A stretch of DNA of 64,000 nt. Origin: Uliginosibacterium paludis (GTDB lineage Bacteria > Pseudomonadota > Gammaproteobacteria > Burkholderiales > Rhodocyclaceae). Of this stretch, positions 16,077 to 24,405 are shown piece after piece (the first letter of the stretch is position 1; each line of letters starts with the position of its first letter). A program made the translations under genes and the position numbers. The notes under the pieces are model-generated. The model was not told where the DNA came from and made no database searches. It saw only the letters and a list, made by a program, of their open reading frames with translations. The stretch lies in contig NZ_JBDIVF010000003.1 in NCBI RefSeq assembly GCF_039631355.1, positions 248,001 through 312,000 of the forward strand, given 5' to 3'.

Positions 16077-16543
16077 TGATGGAGGAAGCCTTCCGGGTCA
16101 GCGTCAGCGAGGCGGATTTCGATGTCGGCGCCGAGCTCGACGCGCTGGCAGCGGGCCGCAGCGACATCGGCGCGGTCGCGAGTTTTGTCGGTCGCGTGCG
16201 GGGCGGCGAGGGCCTGATCGCAATGAGCCTCGAGCACTATCCGGCGATGACCGAAAAGGCGCTGGCCGGCATCGTGAGCCAGGCGCGTGTGCGCTGGCCG
16301 CTGATGGGCGTGCGCGTGATTCATCGCGTGGGTCGCCTCTTGCCCGGCGCGCAGATCGTGATGGTCGCCGTGGCCAGCGGCCATCGGGGCGCGGCCTTCG
16401 AGGCCTGCGAGTTCATCATGGACTTCCTGAAAACGCGTGCGCCGTTCTGGAAGAAGGAAGAGCTGCCGGGCGGTGCCCGCTGGGTCGATGCGCGCGAGAG
16501 CGACGACGCGGCCGCTGCGCGCTGGGACACGGACCAGCCCTGA
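16076..16543 (+). CDS. moaE: Molybdopterin synthase catalytic subunit MoaE
   Basis: 155 aa, standard length. Recognisable MoaE blocks are GAVASFVGRVR, LEHYPAMTEKAL, VIHRVGRLLPGAQIV and the catalytic-lysine region FLKTRAPFWKKE. With MoaD it converts cPMP to molybdopterin. ATG 16076 overlaps the moaD stop by one base; ATG 16079 is an alternative. It converges on the dihydroorotate dehydrogenase gene 25 nt downstream. Confidence 0.94.
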   Translation: MMEEAFRVSVSEADFDVGAELDALAAGRSDIGAVASFVGRVRGGEGLIAMSLEHYPAMTEKALAGIVSQARVRWPLMGVRVIHRVGRLLPGAQIVMVAVASGHRGAAFEACEFIMDFLKTRAPFWKKEELPGGARWVDARESDDAAAARWDTDQP

Positions 16544-16568
16544 GCCTGCCAGTGTCCTGGCGGACTGC

Positions 16569-17501
16569 TCAGAGCGTGCGCAGTTTGCCGCGAACCTCTT
16601 CCAGGCTGCGATAGCCCTTGCGCTGCAGGATTTCAGCGAGCTCCGCATTGAGGCGAGCGAAGATGCCGCAGCCTTCCTCCTGCAGTGCGGTGCCGACCTG
16701 GACCAGGGAAGCGCCGGCCAGCAGGTGCATGAACACTTCGGCGCCGCTTTTCACACCACCGCAGCCGATGACCTGCTTGTCCGGGCAGCGGCGGAAGAAG
16801 GCATTCACGTTGGCCAGGGCGGTCGGCAGCACATAGTCGCCGCCGATGCCGCCGAAACCGTCCTTTGGCTTGATCACCACCGATTCGCGCTCGATGTCGA
16901 TCACCAGCGCATTGCCGATGGAGTTGATGCAGGTGATGAACTTCACCAGCGGATGGCGGTTGAGGATGGCCGCTGCTTCGTCGAAGTGGGCGATGTCGAA
17001 GTAGGGCGGCATCTTCACGCCGAAGGGCTGTGCCCAGACGCGGCTGGCTGCTTCCAGCATGCTTTCCATGGCTTCGAAGTCATAGGCGATCTGGGGCTTG
17101 CCGGGCACGTTGGGGCAGGAGAGATTCAGCTCGACAATCGCCGGCAGCTTCGCTTCGCGGATTGCGGTGAGCATGGCCATGTTGTCTTCGAGCGAGAGCC
17201 CGGCGACCGACATGAAGAGCGGCTTCTTCGCGTAATCATGTTTCACCGCATAGTCGAGGTAGTACTCGTAGCCTTCGTTGGGCAGGCCCATCGAGTTGAT
17301 GCTGCCCAGCGCGGTCGCGGTGTAGCGCGGTTCCGGATTGCCTTCGCGCGGCAGCAGCGTGCAGCTCTTGGTGATCAGGCTGCCTGCATCACTTGCCAGC
17401 ATGGCGTCGAGTTCTTCGTTGTAGCGGCAGCAGACACCCGAGGCGTTCATCAGGGGGCTGGCAAAGTCGATGCCAAGCAGGGAAGCGGACAGCAGGCTCA
17501 T
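16569..17501 (-). CDS. Class 1A dihydroorotate dehydrogenase (fumarate type)
   Basis: 310 aa. The soluble class 1A form is indicated by NASGVCCRYNEEL near the N-terminus, the active-site loop VELNLSCPNVPGKPQ with C129 as the catalytic base (class 2 enzymes use Ser), NSIGNALVID, and the FMN-phosphate region GCGGVKSGAEVFMHLLAGAS. It oxidises dihydroorotate to orotate, with fumarate as acceptor in studied homologues. Most betaproteobacteria rely on membrane class 2 PyrD, so this may be an additional or anaerobic enzyme. It stands alone, with a 92-nt upstream gap before the PAP2 gene. Confidence 0.88.
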   Translation of the reverse strand: MSLLSASLLGIDFASPLMNASGVCCRYNEELDAMLASDAGSLITKSCTLLPREGNPEPRYTATALGSINSMGLPNEGYEYYLDYAVKHDYAKKPLFMSVAGLSLEDNMAMLTAIREAKLPAIVELNLSCPNVPGKPQIAYDFEAMESMLEAASRVWAQPFGVKMPPYFDIAHFDEAAAILNRHPLVKFITCINSIGNALVIDIERESVVIKPKDGFGGIGGDYVLPTALANVNAFFRRCPDKQVIGCGGVKSGAEVFMHLLAGASLVQVGTALQEEGCGIFARLNAELAEILQRKGYRSLEEVRGKLRTL

Positions 17502-17593
17502 GTTCGGTGTTCCAGGGTTGCTTTCGAGGAGGCCGGATTTTACCGGCGCGGATCCGGCCGCATGGCGAGGCAGGTCAAGAGCCGCGCGGGTTG

Positions 17594-18184
17594 TTACACC
17601 ACACAGGCGCCGGGCTGGATGTGCGGTATGAGCCGGTGCAGCAACTCTTCCGCCGGCAGACGGCTGCCGTAGCAGAGCAGGAAAACCGGCAGCAGCGCGA
17701 TCAGCAAGGGCCGCAGCGAACGACCCGGATGGCGATCCTTCAGGTAGGGCCAGACGAAGATAGCAAGCGTGGCCAGCCCGGCCAGGCCGCCGATCACGAC
17801 TTCACCGGGATTGTGTGCGCCCAGCATCACGCGGGTGACGCCGATCGTGATCGCCAGGCCCAGCGCGGTGAGCGGCGCGAGCCAGCGCCAGGGGGATGGG
17901 AGGCGGGCGAACACGATCGCGGCAAGCGCGCCGAAAAAGAAGGTCGACAGGCTCATGTGGCCGCTGGGCGACATCACGGCGCTGCCGAGCGCCCGGCCGC
18001 AGGACAGGAAGCCCAGCTTGAGCAGGGTCATCGTGGCCAGACAGGCAAGGAGTGCGAGCAGGAAGTGGCCCGCCATGCGGCGGGACTCCAGCAGCCACAG
18101 CCCCACGGCGAGGATCATGCACAGGGGCAGGATCAGCGCGCTGTCGGCCAGATCGGTCAGGGCGCTGATCAGATGCGGCGACAT
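17594..18184 (-). CDS. PAP2-family membrane phosphatase
   Basis: 196 aa with about six hydrophobic helices. The acid-phosphatase signature is visible as SPSGHMSLSTFFFG and GVTRVMLGAHNPGEVVIGG, supplying the His, Arg and His of the PAP2 active site. Substrates in this family include undecaprenyl pyrophosphate and phosphatidic acid; none can be chosen here. It lies 8 nt downstream of the GST gene on the same strand and may be co-transcribed. Confidence 0.85.
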   Translation of the reverse strand: MSPHLISALTDLADSALILPLCMILAVGLWLLESRRMAGHFLLALLACLATMTLLKLGFLSCGRALGSAVMSPSGHMSLSTFFFGALAAIVFARLPSPWRWLAPLTALGLAITIGVTRVMLGAHNPGEVVIGGLAGLATLAIFVWPYLKDRHPGRSLRPLLIALLPVFLLCYGSRLPAEELLHRLIPHIQPGACVV

Positions 18185-18192
18185 GGCATGCC

Positions 18193-18864
18193 TCAGGCCT
18201 TGAGCAGCGCCTGCAGCGCTTCTTCGGTGAGGCTTGCCTCCCAGTTGAACTTCGCGCCCTCGGCATAGGCCCGCTGCACCGCCGGGCGTTCGCCCATGCG
18301 TGCGATGTAGGCCGCCACGTTGGGGAACTGCGTCATGTCCATCAGTTGCCGTTCATGGAGCAGCACCCAGGGGTAGATCGCCATGTCGGCAATCGAGTAG
18401 TCGCCGGCAACGTAGTCGCGCCCGGCGAGCTGCCGGTCGAGTACGCCATAGAGGCGGGCCGTTTCATCGGTGTAGCGCTTCATCGCGTAGGGAATCTTTT
18501 CCGGCGCGAACTGGTTGAAGTGGTGGTTCTGGCCTGCCATCGGTCCCAGTCCGCCTATCTGCCAGTTGAGCCACTGCAGTACCGCCGCCCTTGCATGGCC
18601 TGCCGCCGGCAGGAAGCGACCATGCTGCTCGGCCAGCACGGTCAGGATCGCGCCGGACTCCATCAGGGCCAGCGGGCCGCCGGGGAAATCCTGATCGACG
18701 ATGGCGGGAATCCGGTTGTTGGGGGCGATCTTGAGGAAGGTGGGCAGGAACTGGTCGTTCTTGCGGATGTTGATCGGAATGATCCGGTAGGGCAGGCCGA
18801 GTTCTTCGAGCAGGATGGCGATCTTGTGGCCGTTGGGGGTCGGGGCGTAGAAGAGGTCGATCAT
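18193..18864 (-). CDS. Glutathione S-transferase family protein, YfcG/YghU-like
   Basis: 223 aa. The N-terminal thioredoxin-like domain has APTPNGHKIAILLEELGLPY and NNRIPAIVDQD, followed by ESGAILTVLAE. The C-terminal helical domain contains IADMAIYPWV. The T-x-NG-K-I start and overall pattern match the Nu-class GSTs, which act as glutathione disulfide-bond oxidoreductases. The role is inferred from the family. It heads a probable two-gene unit with the PAP2 phosphatase. Confidence 0.85.
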   Translation of the reverse strand: MIDLFYAPTPNGHKIAILLEELGLPYRIIPINIRKNDQFLPTFLKIAPNNRIPAIVDQDFPGGPLALMESGAILTVLAEQHGRFLPAAGHARAAVLQWLNWQIGGLGPMAGQNHHFNQFAPEKIPYAMKRYTDETARLYGVLDRQLAGRDYVAGDYSIADMAIYPWVLLHERQLMDMTQFPNVAAYIARMGERPAVQRAYAEGAKFNWEASLTEEALQALLKA

Positions 18865-18934
18865 GCATGCTCCTGAGTGTTATCGGAATCCGGCATTGCA
18901 CAGGTAAAGCCGTGGCTTGGCAAGTTCGCCGGGT

Positions 18935-19519
18935 TCATCTGGCGATGGATTCCGGCGTGTCACCCCGGACCAGGCAGGCTTGGGCAAACTGCTCGACCGC
19001 CTGCCAGTCAGTGTAACTCACACAGGTTGCGGGATCGGTCGGGCCGCCGGTCATGTGCATGATGAGACGGATCATCAGGCGATCGAGCGGCCGGTAACGC
19101 GCATAGTCGAGCTTGCCGGCGAAAACGGCGCAGGGCTCGGGTTGCCAGCCGGTGTTTTTCAGGAAGCGGCGGACATAGGCATTGCCTTCAGGGCTCGCCT
19201 TGCCGGGTTTGCGCGCGGTGAGGCAGACCGAGAAAAAAGCCTGACGGCGCCGCGCGAGCCAGCAGACGTGTTGCTGCAGCAAGCGGGCAAGTGCCGGACG
19301 GTGGTGACCGTAGCGGATGCTGGCGCCGATTACGACAAGCTCCGGATCGTGGCCGGCAGGCGAGAAATCCTGCAGCGGCAGCAATGTGACATTGATGCCT
19401 TTGTCATGAAATGTCCGTTGCAGCCGTTCGCAGATGGCCTGTGTGTGTCCATCGATGCTGGAGTGGAGGATCAGGATGCTGCGCGGTGCGTGGTTAGCGG
19501 GCGTGGTGTGGGTCTTCAT
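18935..19519 (-). CDS. hemG: Menaquinone-dependent protoporphyrinogen IX dehydrogenase
   Basis: 194 aa. This is a long-chain flavodoxin-like protein with an FMN-loop-like start (LILHSSIDGHTQAICERL), VIGASIRYGHHRPAL, SVCLTARKPGK and KLDYARYRPLDRLMIRLIMH, all close to E. coli HemG. It oxidises protoporphyrinogen IX to protoporphyrin IX using quinones, in heme synthesis. I chose ATG 19519 because the longer frame runs through the strong hairpin at 19561-19603. The gene is unusual for the group, where HemJ is commoner. It stands apart from hemB at 44.5 kb. Confidence 0.88.
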   Translation of the reverse strand: MKTHTTPANHAPRSILILHSSIDGHTQAICERLQRTFHDKGINVTLLPLQDFSPAGHDPELVVIGASIRYGHHRPALARLLQQHVCWLARRRQAFFSVCLTARKPGKASPEGNAYVRRFLKNTGWQPEPCAVFAGKLDYARYRPLDRLMIRLIMHMTGGPTDPATCVSYTDWQAVEQFAQACLVRGDTPESIAR

Positions 19520-19560
19520 GTGCTGACAGACCCCGTATTCCTGTTCGAGTTCAGCAGGAA

Positions 19561-19603
19561 CGGATGCGGCCGGATCCGTGTCGGGTGGATCCGGCCGCAT
19601 CCG
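19561..19603 (-). terminator. Large hairpin after the pectate lyase gene
   Basis: Perfect 17-bp arms (CGGATGCGGCCGGATCC and its complement) flank a 9-nt loop, between the pectate lyase stop and hemG. There is no long T-run after the stem, so it may act as an RNA 3' end or barrier rather than a classic intrinsic terminator. Confidence 0.6.
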
Positions 19604-19610
19604 GCACGAC

Positions 19611-21188
19611 TCAGGGCTTCAGCACCGAGGGCAGATTGTGGCGGACGATCCAGGCTGGATAGTCCTTGGCCAGCAGCGGCGCAGCCTCACCTGTGAGCCA
19701 GTTGTACTTCACCCTGCGCTCGTAGTTCACGTCCTCGAAGCGCTCGCGTGGCTGGCTGTCACGCGAAGAGAAGAGGGGCTGGCCATCACTGAGCCGGTAG
19801 AAGCGGGCCCAGGTCACGTCTTCCGGCGCCGATTTTTCCAGCACGAAGTCAAAGCCGTATTCCAGGGTCGGATCATTCCTGCGCACGCGCTTGACCCCCT
19901 TGAGCTTGACGTTGTCCAGCCAGGCCACCGCGTCCTGCACGGCGCGGATGACCTCGGCCGAAGGCTTCTCGATGCTCATCAGGAAGCGCACGACATTCAC
20001 GCTCTCGCCACCCGAAATCGAGGGCAGTTCGAAGGCGCGGCCCATCGCTGGCTGCAGGGTATTCTCGTCATACTGCGCGCACCAGCCGGTGCGCTTGCCG
20101 GCGACCGTGATCTGGGTCTTGAGGATCAGGTTGATGCCGGCTTCATAGGAAGCGCTCGCGCGCCTGGCCTGGACTGGCGAGACAAAGGCGAAGTCGCCCT
20201 GAACGGCTGCGACGTCGCGGAGGATCTCCAGCACATTGGCGATGGCGTCATCGTTGAAGGTAATGCGTGCCTTGTAGCCGAGCGGTGCAGGCCAGTACTG
20301 CTGCCAGCCGCCATTGGGCAACTGGGCCGAGAGCAGGTAGTCCAGCCCCTTGTCGATACCGGAGCGGATGCTGTCATCCCGGTGTGCTGCATAGGCTGCG
20401 GCGAGCGCCTTGATCTGCTTGGTGGTGGAGTCGTTGTCGATGGTCGATTTGGCCTTGAAGCCTTCCAGGGCTTCACGGTTGACCGGCGAGAGCAGGCTTA
20501 CGTTGCGTTCGAGCTTGGGCCAGCCGCCATCCGGATTCTGATAGCCGAGAATCACCTTCGCTGCACGCAGCCCGTCATCGCTGGCCCAGAAGGCAGCGGT
20601 CTGCTTGTCGAGCGTGGCTTCGGTCAGCTTGCCGCCCAGCGTAAAGCCGCTGACCTTGGCGCTGATCGGCAGAACCAGCGAGGCGGTGTAACGCTGGCGC
20701 GGCACATCCCATTTGCTCCAGGCACCGAACTGATCGAAGAACCAGTAGGCCGACACCCACAGATTCCCCTTGCGCCATTGCGGCACGATGTCGGTGTGGA
20801 CTTCCTTGCCATCCACCGTGGCTTCAAGCTGGCCTGCCTTGAGCCACACGGAGTGTCCGGCCAGGGTGTAGCGGCCGCTTTGCTCGGCAGGGTCAAGTGT
20901 GACCTCGCCGCCGAGGTTGAGGATGATTTCATTGAGTGGTGCAAAGATGCGGCTGCCGGAGACGAGTTCCGGCTTGCTGTAGAAGCCTTCCTCCAACTCC
21001 TGGTAGGCGCCATCCACCGAGTAGTTCGGCTCGCCCATGATCAGCGAAACAGTTTTCAGCACGCTGTCTGACCGGGCCGGCGACGAGCCGGACGGCGGCG
21101 CAGGCATCGGCTCGGCCTGTTGTGCTGCGGCGTTTCCAAGAAGGAGGCTGGTGACAATCAGGCAAAGCAGTCTGCGTGTGCTGGGCAT
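19611..21188 (-). CDS. Secreted pectate lyase, polysaccharide lyase family 10
   Basis: 525 aa. A Sec signal peptide (MPSTRRLLCLIVTSLLLGNAAA-QQ) is followed by a stalk of about 130 residues resembling the copper-amine-oxidase N-terminal-like domain (EGFYSKPELVSGSRIFAPL). From about 200 onward comes the PL10 catalytic domain: ILGYQNPDGGWPKLERN, IDNDSTTKQI, LPNGGWQQYWP, ITFNDDAIANVLEIL, CAQYDENTLQPA, ELPSISGGESV, and RFYRLSDGQPLFSSRDS, which carries the catalytic Arg region. It cleaves polygalacturonate by beta-elimination outside the cell. ATG 21188 is chosen because it starts the signal peptide. It suggests life near plants or plant litter. Confidence 0.88.
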   Translation of the reverse strand: MPSTRRLLCLIVTSLLLGNAAAQQAEPMPAPPSGSSPARSDSVLKTVSLIMGEPNYSVDGAYQELEEGFYSKPELVSGSRIFAPLNEIILNLGGEVTLDPAEQSGRYTLAGHSVWLKAGQLEATVDGKEVHTDIVPQWRKGNLWVSAYWFFDQFGAWSKWDVPRQRYTASLVLPISAKVSGFTLGGKLTEATLDKQTAAFWASDDGLRAAKVILGYQNPDGGWPKLERNVSLLSPVNREALEGFKAKSTIDNDSTTKQIKALAAAYAAHRDDSIRSGIDKGLDYLLSAQLPNGGWQQYWPAPLGYKARITFNDDAIANVLEILRDVAAVQGDFAFVSPVQARRASASYEAGINLILKTQITVAGKRTGWCAQYDENTLQPAMGRAFELPSISGGESVNVVRFLMSIEKPSAEVIRAVQDAVAWLDNVKLKGVKRVRRNDPTLEYGFDFVLEKSAPEDVTWARFYRLSDGQPLFSSRDSQPRERFEDVNYERRVKYNWLTGEAAPLLAKDYPAWIVRHNLPSVLKP

Positions 21189-21340
21189 GAGGATTTTCCA
21201 GTGGACTGAAGGAGTGATCAGGGTAAACACTAGGAGTACTGACTGACAAGCCCTGTTGATGTCGTCAGCCGCGCCGTCTTGTGACGCGACCGGACCGGGC
21301 TGCTTCAGTTAGCATTGTCTTCATCGTACAACCGGCAGAA

Positions 21341-21404
21341 TTTCGAAAAATGACTATTGGTTTTTCGAAAATTGACCATCTGGATTTCGGAAAATGACTA
21401 TTGA
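21341..21404. repeat. Three 22-bp-period repeats resembling an IS21-family end
   Basis: TTTCGAAAAATGACTATTGG, TTTCGAAAATTGACCATCTGG and TTTCGGAAAATGACTATTGA start at 21341, 21363 and 21385. Multiple TTTCGGAAAnTGACCA-like repeats are the transposase sites at IS21-family ends. No transposase is nearby, so this would be a relic. The third copy carries the start codon of the M61 peptidase, so duplication of that start region is the alternative reading. Confidence 0.5.
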
Positions 21405-23163
21405 ATATCGCGTGGAAGCCATGAACCCCCAGGCCCATCTGTTCCGGGTCACGCTGGCGGTTCCGGAGCCCTCGCTGGAGGGTGAAGTGCTGAGGTTGCC
21501 GGCCTGGATTCCCGGCAGCTACATGATCCGCGAATTCGCGCGCAACATCGTCGAGCTGAAAGCCTCGCAAGGCGAGCGCAGCGTCGCCCTGACCCAGCTC
21601 GACAAGCATTCCTGGCAGACCGCTCCGCTCAAGGCCGGTGCTGCGCTGACGGTGCAGGCCACGATCTACGCCTGGGATCTCTCGGTGCGCTGCGCACACC
21701 TGGATGAAAGCCACGGCTTCTTCAACGGTACCCAGCTTTTCCTGCAAGTGGCGGGGCGCGAAACGGAGACGCACCGGGTCGAGATCTGCCGGCCGGCAGG
21801 CGAGGCCTTTGCCGCATGGAAAGTGGCCACGACGCTGCCCGCCGTGGGCCGGCGCAGTGTCGACAAGGCCGGCTTCGGCCTGCGCGAAGCGCCCGATTAC
21901 GACACGCTGGTGGATCATCCGGTCGAGATGGGTAGCTGGCAGTCGGTGAAATTCGAAGCCTGCGGCGTGCCGCATGAAATGGTCGTAACCGGCGTGGCGA
22001 GGTTTGACACGGCAAGACTGGCGGCCGACCTGAAGAAAACCTGCGAGAGCGTGATCCGGTTCTTCGGCAAGACGCCACCTTTCTCGCGCTACCTCTTCAT
22101 GACCCTGGCCGTCGGTGATGGTTACGGCGGCCTGGAGCACCGCGACAGCACGGCCCTGATCTGCTCGCGCAACGATCTGCCGGTCATCGGTGACAGCAGC
22201 ACGAGCGATGGCTACCGCACCTTCCTCGGGCTCTGCAGCCACGAGTATTTCCATGCCTGGAACGTCAAGCGCATCAAACCCGCGGCCTTCGTGCCCTATG
22301 CGCTCGATCGCGAGAACCACACCCGGCTGCTGTGGGTCTTCGAAGGCTTCACTTCCTATTACGACGATCTGGCGCTGGTGCGTGGGGGCCTGATTTCGCA
22401 GGGCGAATACCTCTCCCTGCTGGCCAAGACGGTCACGGCGGTGGAGCGCAATCCGGGGCGCCTGCATCAGAGCGTGGCGCAGTCGTCCTTTGATGCCTGG
22501 ACCAAGTATTACCGGCAGGACGAAAACAGCCCCAATGCCATCGTCAGCTATTACCAGAAGGGTTCGCTGGTGGCACTCGGCCTGGATCTGCTGATCCGGA
22601 CGAAAACTGCTGGCGCGAAGTCGCTTGACGATGTCATGCGGCATCTGTGGCGGCATTACGGCGAAGGCTCGTCGGGCGTGCCGGAAGGCGCCATGCCGGC
22701 CATCGTGAAAGAAGCCACCGGTGTGGACGTGCGGCGCGAGATTGCCCGCTGGGCCGAAGGCTGTGAAGACGTGCCGCTGGCCCGCCTGCTCAAGCCCTTT
22801 GGCGTGACGCTGTCGCGCAAGGCGGCTGCTCGCATCAGCGGGCTTGGCATCCGCACGAAGGCCGAGGGCACAGTGCTGAAGCTGGCCAATGTGATCGAAG
22901 GCGGCAGCGCTCAGGCGGCAGGTCTTTCGGCCGGTGACGAGCTGGTCGCGCTCAATGGCCTGCGCGTGACTGCCGGTAATCTCGACAGTCTCCTCGCGCG
23001 TTGCCAGACGGGGGAGACACTGGATCTGCTGGTCTTCCGCCGCGACGAGCTGCGTCACTTCAAGCCGGTGCTCGAAGCGCCGCGCCTGGAAGAGTGCGCG
23101 CTGGGGCTGGATGCCGGCTCGGCGAAATCCCTTGGCTTGCGCAATGCCTGGCTGAAGGGCTGA
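21394..23163 (+). CDS. M61-family metallopeptidase with PDZ domain
   Basis: 589 aa. The N-terminal domain of about 160 residues contains the family hallmark AWIPGSYMIREFARNIVEL. The catalytic centre has the zinc motif HEYFHAWNVKRIKP (about 285) and the downstream Glu in LLWVFEGFTSYYDD. A PDZ domain occupies about 480-575 (NVIEGGSAQAAGLSAGDELV). Characterised relatives are glycyl aminopeptidases. There is no signal peptide, so it is probably cytoplasmic. The N-terminus MTIEYRV fits the family, supporting ATG 21394, although that codon lies inside the third repeat unit. It is divergent from the pectate lyase. Confidence 0.9.
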   Translation: MTIEYRVEAMNPQAHLFRVTLAVPEPSLEGEVLRLPAWIPGSYMIREFARNIVELKASQGERSVALTQLDKHSWQTAPLKAGAALTVQATIYAWDLSVRCAHLDESHGFFNGTQLFLQVAGRETETHRVEICRPAGEAFAAWKVATTLPAVGRRSVDKAGFGLREAPDYDTLVDHPVEMGSWQSVKFEACGVPHEMVVTGVARFDTARLAADLKKTCESVIRFFGKTPPFSRYLFMTLAVGDGYGGLEHRDSTALICSRNDLPVIGDSSTSDGYRTFLGLCSHEYFHAWNVKRIKPAAFVPYALDRENHTRLLWVFEGFTSYYDDLALVRGGLISQGEYLSLLAKTVTAVERNPGRLHQSVAQSSFDAWTKYYRQDENSPNAIVSYYQKGSLVALGLDLLIRTKTAGAKSLDDVMRHLWRHYGEGSSGVPEGAMPAIVKEATGVDVRREIARWAEGCEDVPLARLLKPFGVTLSRKAAARISGLGIRTKAEGTVLKLANVIEGGSAQAAGLSAGDELVALNGLRVTAGNLDSLLARCQTGETLDLLVFRRDELRHFKPVLEAPRLEECALGLDAGSAKSLGLRNAWLKG

Positions 23164-23172
23164 GCCCGGCCT

Positions 23173-24405
23173 TCAGAGCAGGATTTCAGCCGCGGCCGGA
23201 TGCCCGAGGAATCCGGCCGGGCTGGCACTCCGGCCATAGGCGCCACTCTGGAAGACCACCACCAGATCTCCCGGCTCGGCGATCGCCAGTGTCATGCGGT
23301 CGGCCAGAATGTCGAGCGGCGTGCACAGCGGCCCCACGACCGATGCGATTTCGGTTTCCGCCGGGGTCGCCTTGTTGCCGATGATGACGGGATAATTCTT
23401 GCGGATCAGCTGGCCGAAGTTGCCTGAAGCCGCCAGATGGTGGTGCAGGCCACCATCACAGACGAGAAAGACCTGGCCGCGCGAGATCTTGCGATCCAGC
23501 ACGCGGCAGACATAGATGCCGGCTTCTGCCACCAGATAGCGGCCGAGTTCGATGACCAGGCTGGCCTGCGGCAGCTCGCCGGCCGCACGGCTGGCCAGTA
23601 CCGCCAGGTTTTCGCCGATCGGCGCCAGATCCAGCGGCAGCTCGCCGGGGAAATAAGGCACGCCGAAACCGCCGCCGAGATTCAGGCAGCGGACCGGAGC
23701 CGGCGCGCTGGCCGCGAGCCGAAGCGCCAGATCGAAACTCAGCTGCTGCGCTTCCACGATGGCTTCGGCGCGCAGGTTCTGCGAACCGGCAAAGAGGTGG
23801 AAACCTTCGAACGCGAGTCCCAGCTCGCCGATGCGGCGGAGCAGGCGAGGCACGTCTTCCGCATCCACGCCGAAGGGCTTGGGCCCGCCGCCCATCTTCA
23901 TGCCTGAGGATTTCAGCTCGAAGTCCGGATTCACGCGCACCGCCACCCTGGCCGCGAGCCCCAGGCGCTGCGAGATCCCGGAGAGGTGTTCGACCTCGCG
24001 GAAGGATTCCACATTCAGCAGCACCCCCGCACGCACCGCAGCTTCAAGCTCCGCTTCGCGCTTGCCGGGGCCGGCAAAACTAATTTCCTGCGGATTGCTG
24101 CCGCTGGCCAGTGCGACCTCCAGCTCGCCGCCGGAGGCGACATCCAGCCCGTCGAGCTGGCGGGCAAGATGCGATACGAGCGCCGGCATCGGGTTGGCCT
24201 TGATGGCGTAATGCAGCTTGATGGCGGGCGGCAGTGCGCTGCGCAGCTCGGCCACCCGGCGATCGATCACGCCTCTGTCATAGGCATAGAAAGGCGTCTG
24301 GCCAAGCTGCTCCGTCAGTTGCGTCAGCGGGATGCCGGCCAGCATCAGCTCGCCATCGCGTACCGGAAACTGCGTCATCGGCGCATGAACGGGGCGGGCA
24401 GTCAT
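23173..24405 (-). CDS. PLP-dependent decarboxylase, exosortase-A-system associated
   Basis: 410 aa. This is an alanine-racemase-fold PLP enzyme of the DAP/ornithine decarboxylase type: HYAIKANPMPALVSHLA carries the PLP lysine, followed by GLDVASGGELEVAL, GPGKREAELEAAV, NLGGGFGVPYFPGE, VCDGGLHHHLAASGNFGQ and GPLCTPLDILAD. The overall pattern matches the subfamily found with exosortase A and PEP-CTERM exopolysaccharide loci (TIGR03099, from memory). It overlaps the ligase gene upstream by 4 nt (ATGA), so the two are coupled. The substrate is unknown. No exosortase gene is in this window. Confidence 0.82.
   Translation of the reverse strand: MTARPVHAPMTQFPVRDGELMLAGIPLTQLTEQLGQTPFYAYDRGVIDRRVAELRSALPPAIKLHYAIKANPMPALVSHLARQLDGLDVASGGELEVALASGSNPQEISFAGPGKREAELEAAVRAGVLLNVESFREVEHLSGISQRLGLAARVAVRVNPDFELKSSGMKMGGGPKPFGVDAEDVPRLLRRIGELGLAFEGFHLFAGSQNLRAEAIVEAQQLSFDLALRLAASAPAPVRCLNLGGGFGVPYFPGELPLDLAPIGENLAVLASRAAGELPQASLVIELGRYLVAEAGIYVCRVLDRKISRGQVFLVCDGGLHHHLAASGNFGQLIRKNYPVIIGNKATPAETEIASVVGPLCTPLDILADRMTLAIAEPGDLVVVFQSGAYGRSASPAGFLGHPAAAEILL

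Noticed and set aside
19520..19600. Longer HemG start at 19600
   Set aside because: It would translate through the 17-bp hairpin stem; the family N-terminus aligns from ATG 19519.
21265..23058. 597-codon minus-strand frame opposite the M61 peptidase
   Set aside because: No motifs, and the plus strand has the zinc site and PDZ domain.
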